Assembly (NCBI RefSeq): GCF_019710575.1
Contig: NZ_JAHWFK010000065.1
Location: 1-64,000 of the forward strand
Reading direction: 5' to 3'
DNA length: 64,000 nt
Source of the DNA: Paractinoplanes polyasparticus
GTDB lineage: Bacteria > Actinomycetota > Actinomycetes > Mycobacteriales > Micromonosporaceae
Every line of letters begins with the position of its first letter. Within the stretch, counting starts at the first letter, position 1. Below the pieces are notes generated by a model, which saw only the letters and a program-made list of their open reading frames with translations, ran no database searches and was not told the origin of the DNA. Below, one piece after another: positions 59,308 to 64,000 of the stretch. A program made the position numbers and the translations under genes.

Positions 59308-59841
59308 ATGACCGACATCCGTATCCCGACGCTCGCCCGCCGGCGTGGCGTCTGGGTCGCACTTGCAGTCTTCGTCGTGCTGGCCGTGGTTGCCCTCACA
59401 CTGCTGCAGCCGTGGAAGCTGTGGATCGACGAGACCGTCGACGAGCCGCTCGGGGCGGGCACCGCTGCGCAGGGGAACATCGCCGGGGCGACGGTTCTGG
59501 CAAAGGGCACCTTCATCAGCCACGAACACGACACCACGGGCACAGCCAGCATCGTGCAGGCTGCGGACGGCACCAGGCACCTGCGCCTGGCCGATCTCGA
59601 TACCAGCAACGGGCCGGCGCTCAAAGTCTGGCTCACCGACGCGCCGGTGATTCCCGGCATCGACGGATGGCGGGTCTTCGACGACGGCCGGCACCTCGAC
59701 CTCGGTGACCTCAAGGGGAACAAGGGCAGCCAGAACTACGAGCTGCCGGCCGACGCCGATCTCGCGACCTACCGCAGCGTCAGTATCTGGTGCGAACGCT
59801 TCCGGGTGTCCTTCGGAGCAGTCGAACTTTCGCGGCCCTGA
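59308..59841 (+). CDS. DM13-domain membrane-anchored protein
   Basis: 177 aa. One N-terminal membrane helix (GVWVALAVFVVLAVVALTLL, about 14-34) anchors an external DM13 domain (about 65-175: AKGTFISHEHDTTGTASIVQ, LRLADLDTSNGPALKVWLTD, YVDLGDLKGNKG-like YxLPADADLATYRSVSIWCE). The single cysteine lies in the conserved W-C-x-x-F motif. DM13 has been proposed as an extracellular redox domain; no haem motif is visible. A long hairpin follows. It is divergent from the DUF3455 gene; both products face outside the cell. Confidence 0.85.
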   Translation: MTDIRIPTLARRRGVWVALAVFVVLAVVALTLLQPWKLWIDETVDEPLGAGTAAQGNIAGATVLAKGTFISHEHDTTGTASIVQAADGTRHLRLADLDTSNGPALKVWLTDAPVIPGIDGWRVFDDGRHLDLGDLKGNKGSQNYELPADADLATYRSVSIWCERFRVSFGAVELSRP

Positions 59842-59861
59842 CCCTGCGAGTTGCCTGGCAC

Positions 59862-59904
59862 CGTGCCCGTACGTCTGGTCATCGCGACCGGACCTACGGG
59901 CACG
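59862..59904 (+). terminator. Intrinsic terminator after the DM13 gene
   Basis: Outer 10-bp stem CGTGCCCGTA / TACGGGCACG, continued inside by GTCTGGTC / GACCGGAC (one G-T pair), gives an 18-bp hairpin 20 bp after the DM13 stop. Confidence 0.85.
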
Positions 59905-59946
59905 AATACGCGGCAACCCCGCGGCCGTCAGAGGGCTCCATCGGAT

Positions 59947-59961
59947 TGAAGTTAGACTTCA
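59947..59961. promoter_or_regulatory. Inverted repeat TGAAGT-TAG-ACTTCA upstream of the sigma gene
   Basis: Perfect 6-bp arms with a 3-nt spacer lie 57 bp before the ATG of the ECF sigma gene, in AT-richer DNA that probably includes its promoter. Possible operator. Confidence 0.4.
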
Positions 59962-60017
59962 GGAAATAAATAGGCGACGCATGTATCGAATTGCCGCCGG
60001 GGACGGGTGGAAGATCT

Positions 60018-60596
60018 ATGCGACAGGCGCACAAGGGCGGAAGCATCCGCAGGCCCGAGGCGGCGGACGAACTTTCCGAGGTCGACGCGTCGCTTCGACA
60101 CCTTCACCAGGTGCATGGTCCGCCGCTGCTGAAGTTCCTGACTCGGCGAACCCGCGGCGACCGCTATTGGGCCGAGGACATCCTGCAAGAGACGATGCTG
60201 CGCGCCTGGCGCAACCCCGACGCGCGCAACAGCGACGGCCGATGGAGTCGGGCCTGGCTCTACACCGTGGCCAAACGCATCCTGATCGATCAGATCCGAG
60301 CGGCCGAGCTGCGCCCGGAAGTGCAGGATGACCAGATCGAGAGCACCCTCCGGACCGAGGACTTCGCCGACCATCTCGTCACCCTGCTGAGCGATACCGA
60401 AAAGGTGCGCTCTGCTGTCAATGCCCTGCCCGCGCATATGCGCGTCACCCTCGAGGCGGTCTTCTACCACGGCCACACCGCAGCTCAGGCCGGTCGCCTG
60501 CTCGACGTGCCGGCCGGCACCGTGAAGTCACGGGTCTTCTACGCGCTCAAGGCACTGCGGCAGGCACTCGATGAGCAAGACTTCTTTCCCAATTGA
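60018..60596 (+). CDS. ECF-type RNA polymerase sigma factor
   Basis: 192 aa. Region 2 (LTRRTRGDRYWAEDILQETM, LYTVAKRILIDQIRAAEL) and region 4 (LPAHMRVTLEAVFYHGHTAAQA, DVPAGTVKSRVFYALKALRQ) are both present. It is clearly paralogous to the sigma factor at 55212. ATG 60018 was chosen (GGAAG just upstream) over an ATG 27 nt earlier. The F5/8C-domain gene follows 117 nt downstream; a small zinc-finger gene, a candidate anti-sigma factor, comes after that. Confidence 0.88.
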   Translation: MRQAHKGGSIRRPEAADELSEVDASLRHLHQVHGPPLLKFLTRRTRGDRYWAEDILQETMLRAWRNPDARNSDGRWSRAWLYTVAKRILIDQIRAAELRPEVQDDQIESTLRTEDFADHLVTLLSDTEKVRSAVNALPAHMRVTLEAVFYHGHTAAQAGRLLDVPAGTVKSRVFYALKALRQALDEQDFFPN

Positions 60597-60713
60597 CCGG
60601 CCGACCGCAGAGCCCCGGCAGCTTGGTACTGCAACGGCGCTTGTCGTTGTCGGCGGCGGCAGGCATAGACGTTCGGCACGGTCCCCGGCCGGGCGGAAGA
60701 GCTCGGAGACGTA

Positions 60714-62942
60714 ATGACAGACCTTGTTCACGGCCCTGTGACCTGGATCAGCGAGTGTGTCGGGGTCGTCGGCAACGACCCGGCCGTCGCGGAGGCGGCA
60801 GCTCGACTGGCGGCCGACCCCACGGCCGTCACCGTGATCGGGCCCCGCGACGGGGACGACATCTGGCCCTCGGTCGAGGCTGCCTTACCCATCATGGTGC
60901 CGCCCGGTGGCCGGGCCCGCATCGTCGTGGCCGATGCCGGTCGCCCGGAACGCGGATTCGCTGCTCGGCTCGCTCGTGAGCTGAGTGGGCCGGTCGTCGC
61001 ACCGCGCGGTGACGTCGTTCTGGTGCCAGGCGGCACGCTTTTCGCCCCGTACGGGTGGTTCGAGTACACCGCAGCCGGTGAACACCGTCCGGCCGGGCGA
61101 CGCGCACCCCGGCCGCGCTGGGAAGCAGACGTCGACCGGGCGTCCTCGGACGGACCCGGCCGGGTGATCGTGCGGCCCGTTCCGGCCGGGCTGTGGATCT
61201 TCACCGCCGATCCTGATGCACCGATGCCGGATCTGTCAGACCTCGCCTACAGCGTACCGATGGACGACGCCCGGCCGGTCCTCCTGATCGGCCGTCCGGG
61301 CCACCCCGAGCCGGCCGACGAGGACGTCCTGGCGCTGGTCGACCAGCTGCCGCCGGCCCTGCGCTCTCGGCTGGTGCTGGCCCCGTACGGCCCGGCAGTC
61401 GGAACGCCCGGCCTGGCCGCGAGCCTGGCCCGCCGGCTTTCCGTACCGGTAGATGTGTCGACCGGCCTGCCGATGCTGACCTTCGACGGCCGCCTGGTGA
61501 GCCTGGCGGGAAGCGTTCCGGCCGACAAGGGAAACGCAGGGTGGTGGCGGCCGCTGACCAGCCACGTCAGCTTTCCGCCGCACGGCCCGGCCCAGCCGAC
61601 CGGCTCGGTAGGCGGGTTGGCCGGCTGCGAGCTGGTCGCGGGCAGGATTTTCGTGCTCACGAGCGACTGGGTCGCCGAAGTCATCTCGTCCGGGCTGTGG
61701 CTGCGCTCGGCACACCGCGAGACGGGGGCCGAGACGGTGCGCGCCTATCCGTGGCGCCCGTCGCAGCTGCGCATCTTCGTCGGTGTTCCCGGTGAGCCTG
61801 TCGACCCGGCAGTGCTGTCGCTGGTCGGTGCCCTCGTCGACCGCCTGCCGGCTACCACTCGCCGTAGTGTGGAGATCGAGCCGACGGTCACGATCGGCGC
61901 CGGCCCCGATCTTGCCGCGGCGACTCTCGCCGGGTCAGGAGACGCGCTCGCCGGGTCAGAGCGGGCAATCGTGCTGCGCTCCCCTGCGGTCTCGAGTCAG
62001 GCAACAGTCGACTCAGGCGCTCGGCCCGGCCGCATTCGCGTCCTGCCGGCCGTTCCGGCTCCGCCGGCTCCGGAGGTGGTCACCTCGGTGGGCCGGCCCG
62101 TGGGTACGACCGCGAGGCCGGCGGCGGATCGGCCGGGCAAGCCGCAACGCGGGATCTTCGTCGGGATGGCGGTCGCCGTTGTCGCATTGGTGGGTGCCAC
62201 CGGATACATCGCAAGCTTGCCGACATCTCAATCCGCCCGGGACACGCCCCCCATCGCGCTGAATCAGCCGGTGGCCTCGCTTCCGGCCGCTGACCAACCG
62301 TCGGTCGGCAGCAGCGCCGCCTTCGCCTCGGAAGCGAGCATCCAGCCCAGCGTCTCCCCATTGTCCAGCTCCACCCCGAACGCACCCCCGCCGGCCGTCC
62401 CCGCCTCCGGATCGCAGCCCGCACACTCTCCGGCACCGGCCACGAGCAGGACGTCCTCGCCTCTGGCCCCGTCTCCGACCCGGGCCGACCCCCCATCAGC
62501 ACCCCCCGAAACCGAACCGGCTCCGCCCGTGGGGTCGCCCAATCCGTCCGGTCGCAATCTGGCCCTCGGCCGCGCCGCCACGGCGTCCAGCACCGAAGAA
62601 GCCGGCGCTCACTCCGCCGCGGCGGCGGTCGACGGCAGTACGGCCACCAGGTGGAGCAGCGCGTTCCGGTCGGACCCTCAGTGGCTCGCCGTCGATCTCG
62701 GTTCGGTCTGGCAGGTCAGCGCGGTCGAGTTGCGCTGGGAGAACGCGTACGCCCGGGCCTACCGCGTCGAGCTGTCAGCCGATGGCAGCGCATGGCAGAC
62801 CGTTTATTCCACCGCTCAGGGCACGGGTGGCGTGGTCGACATCGCGGTCGACGGAACACCGGCCCGCCACGTCCGGCTGGTGGCTAACCAGAGGTCGGCC
62901 GACCGTTACGGCTATTCGGTCTACGAACTGGAAGTCCGCTGA
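60714..62942 (+). CDS. Membrane protein with unknown cytosolic core and external F5/8C (discoidin) domain
   Basis: 742 aa. Residues 1-400 form the alpha/beta core shared with 52707-55094 (LARELSGPVVAPRGDVVLVP, GGTLFAPYGWFEYT, PRPRWE, PVPAGLWIFTADP, VPMDDARPVLLIGRPGHPEP). A membrane helix sits at about 481-502 (GIFVGMAVAVVALVGATGYIA), followed by a Pro/Ser-rich external linker and an F5/8 type C domain (about 610-742: NLALGRAATASSTEEAG, AVDGSTATRWSSAF, WLAVDLGSVWQVSAVELRWE, YGYSVYELEVR), a fold that binds carbohydrates or membranes. ATG 60714 follows GGAG by 5 nt. It may connect cytosolic signalling to the cell surface. Confidence 0.78.
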   Translation: MTDLVHGPVTWISECVGVVGNDPAVAEAAARLAADPTAVTVIGPRDGDDIWPSVEAALPIMVPPGGRARIVVADAGRPERGFAARLARELSGPVVAPRGDVVLVPGGTLFAPYGWFEYTAAGEHRPAGRRAPRPRWEADVDRASSDGPGRVIVRPVPAGLWIFTADPDAPMPDLSDLAYSVPMDDARPVLLIGRPGHPEPADEDVLALVDQLPPALRSRLVLAPYGPAVGTPGLAASLARRLSVPVDVSTGLPMLTFDGRLVSLAGSVPADKGNAGWWRPLTSHVSFPPHGPAQPTGSVGGLAGCELVAGRIFVLTSDWVAEVISSGLWLRSAHRETGAETVRAYPWRPSQLRIFVGVPGEPVDPAVLSLVGALVDRLPATTRRSVEIEPTVTIGAGPDLAAATLAGSGDALAGSERAIVLRSPAVSSQATVDSGARPGRIRVLPAVPAPPAPEVVTSVGRPVGTTARPAADRPGKPQRGIFVGMAVAVVALVGATGYIASLPTSQSARDTPPIALNQPVASLPAADQPSVGSSAAFASEASIQPSVSPLSSSTPNAPPPAVPASGSQPAHSPAPATSRTSSPLAPSPTRADPPSAPPETEPAPPVGSPNPSGRNLALGRAATASSTEEAGAHSAAAAVDGSTATRWSSAFRSDPQWLAVDLGSVWQVSAVELRWENAYARAYRVELSADGSAWQTVYSTAQGTGGVVDIAVDGTPARHVRLVANQRSADRYGYSVYELEVR

Positions 62943-63245
62943 ACACCGTCTTCGAACGGCGTGCTCGACAGGAAGGGCCACCGCTGGGCGCCGCATAAGA
63001 GCTCACCGGCCTCGCTAAGCCCTCGCAGATACCCGATTCGCATCACGTCGCGCGTAGTGACACCACAATTCCGTAGCGATGAACCATGTACTGCCCCGAG
63101 CCGTCGAAGATGACAGAGGCTTACCAAGTTCAGCGATTTTCCTCAGCGCCGTGTGTCACGCCGTGACTCCAGGCCACCATTGGTGAGAGTCGACTTCGAG
63201 CTTCTCTGCCAGGTACCTATCGACGACTGGGCGCAGGAGACGACA
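62943..63245. other. Intergenic region before the small zinc-finger gene
   Basis: About 300 bp with no gene. It ends with the AGGAG ribosome-binding site of the next gene. No convincing promoter, hairpin or repeat was seen. Confidence 0.5.
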
Positions 63246-63521
63246 ATGCTGGAAGACCACATCGGGTACGAGTGTCTTGCCTATCACTACCTCGATTATC
63301 TGGCCCCGGCCGAGAGCGACGCGATTCATCGTCACCTGGGGATCTGTTCGGAGTGCCGCGGCCGCGCGCAGGAAGTGGCGGAGATTGTGGCTGCTCTGGC
63401 CCTCGTCGGTGATGATCACTGGACATCGCCCGTCCGCGGCGGCGCAGCCCAGACCGGCACGTGCGGGCCGGGCGGCCTTCGCCACCTGTCGCATCGGCCC
63501 GTGCACCGACGGAGCTACTGA
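63246..63521 (+). CDS. Small zinc-finger anti-sigma-like protein
   Basis: 91 aa. ATG 63246 is preceded by AGGAG at 6 nt. The HC2-type zinc finger AESDAIHRHLGICSECRGRAQE (His-x3-Cys-x2-Cys) is clear at about residues 22-43. No membrane helix is present, and the C-terminal 30 residues look unstructured. It could restrain the sigma factor encoded at 60018, but they are separated by the large membrane-protein gene. Confidence 0.75.
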   Translation: MLEDHIGYECLAYHYLDYLAPAESDAIHRHLGICSECRGRAQEVAEIVAALALVGDDHWTSPVRGGAAQTGTCGPGGLRHLSHRPVHRRSY

Positions 63522-63558
63522 TCGCCGGCAACAGCCGGTCTCGCCGCAACGTGTCGGC

Positions 63559-64000
63559 TCATCGAGCGGATCCCAGGTGCCGCTGGAGGAATAGGTCGGC
63601 GGCGTGGAACATCGCCACGACCTGATCACGCTTCTCGCCGCGACGCCCCCCATCGTCCAGGTCGACATGCTCGACCGCCACGCCGCGCGCGGCTGCAGCT
63701 CCGGCGACTTCATCGGCCCCCGCCGCCGTGCCGGGTCGGTCGCCCGCTGCCCGCAGCATCAACAGGGGCGTGCGAGTCCGATCCGGCATGCGGCCCGGCG
63801 ACCGGGCCGGCAGACGTGGCAGCCGGGACGCGACATCGGCCACGACTCCCGAGAACTCGACGGCGGCAGCGAACACCTCCGGGCTGTAGAAGGCACCAGC
63901 CAATGCGGCCTGTTCGCCCTCGGGCTCTCCGAAGATCGCCACCCGATCCCAGTCGGAGTACCCCTGCTCCACCGCCCACTCGACCACGCCGAGCATGTCC
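63559..64000 (-). CDS. S9-peptidase-like alpha/beta hydrolase, 3' part only, nucleophile lost
   Basis: The C-terminal ~146 residues of a protein whose 5' end lies beyond the window. The order of motifs fits the catalytic domain of prolyl-oligopeptidase-type S9 hydrolases: DMLGVVEWAVEQGYSDWDRVAIFG, FAAAVEFSGVVAD, TPLLMLRAAGDRP, DQVVAMFHAADLFLQRHLG. The nucleophile elbow, normally G-x-S-x-G, reads GEPEG (Ser to Pro), and the usual His-Gly region before the last helix reads DLDDGGRRGEKRD with no histidine. Inactive as a serine hydrolase as far as can be seen. Confidence 0.65.
   Translation of the reverse strand, partial: DMLGVVEWAVEQGYSDWDRVAIFGEPEGEQAALAGAFYSPEVFAAAVEFSGVVADVASRLPRLPARSPGRMPDRTRTPLLMLRAAGDRPGTAAGADEVAGAAAARGVAVEHVDLDDGGRRGEKRDQVVAMFHAADLFLQRHLGSAR

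Overview
The window reads as chromosomal DNA of a high-GC actinobacterium. GC-rich third positions, AfsR/SARP-type and large LuxR-type regulators, many ECF sigma factors and a type VII (ESX) secretion locus with polymorphic effectors fit a filamentous actinomycete, most likely Micromonosporaceae (Actinoplanes-like). That placement is inference; no rRNA or other taxonomic marker is present.

Left edge (1-6.6 kb): an IS3-type transposase remnant, a methyltransferase gene broken by a deletion, and an AraC-type regulator broken by a 7-bp repeat frameshift. These are followed by intact genes for an FAD-linked oxidase, a long-chain acyl-CoA synthetase and a GNAT acetyltransferase. From 6.6 to 16.7 kb there is one giant gene (3359 codons). 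It encodes a CpnT-like WXG100-type N-terminus, PPxY motifs, four tandem 100-residue repeats, two different zinc-metalloprotease motifs and an Rhs region that stops with no C-terminal toxin. Next come an AfsR-like regulator, an MFS exporter with an acidic repeat tail, a peroxiredoxin and an ECF sigma/zinc-finger pair (16.8-23.3 kb).

The core (23.3-55.1 kb) is a variant type VII secretion system. A leftward operon runs from two Esx-like proteins through an 859-aa EF-hand repeat protein, a Pro/Met-rich protein, a YbaB-like protein and an EspC-like protein to an EccA-like ATPase whose N-terminus is a beta-helix instead of TPRs. A second leftward operon carries two paralogous WXG-like proteins (one with a long acidic tail), EccD and EccB. 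The three-ATPase EccC is divergent from it. It is followed by a mycosin, a second mycosin lacking two of three catalytic residues, an RskA-like membrane zinc-finger protein, a LysM-like-domain membrane protein, a large cytosolic protein and two LuxR-type regulators with altered Walker A lysines. No EccE candidate is visible. A 13-bp motif (GGGGGAAACCCCT) lies upstream of both eccC and the esx operon.

Right part (52.7-64 kb): two paralogous modules, each an ECF sigma factor beside a large protein of one unrecognised family (52707-55094 with 55212-55748; 60714-62942 with 60018-60596). Between them lie a wall-active-looking protein with a ricin lectin domain, a TetR regulator, a DUF3455 protein and a DM13 protein. 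The window ends in a zinc-finger anti-sigma-like protein and the 3' part of an S9-like hydrolase that has lost its nucleophile motif. Strong intrinsic terminators separate several of these units.
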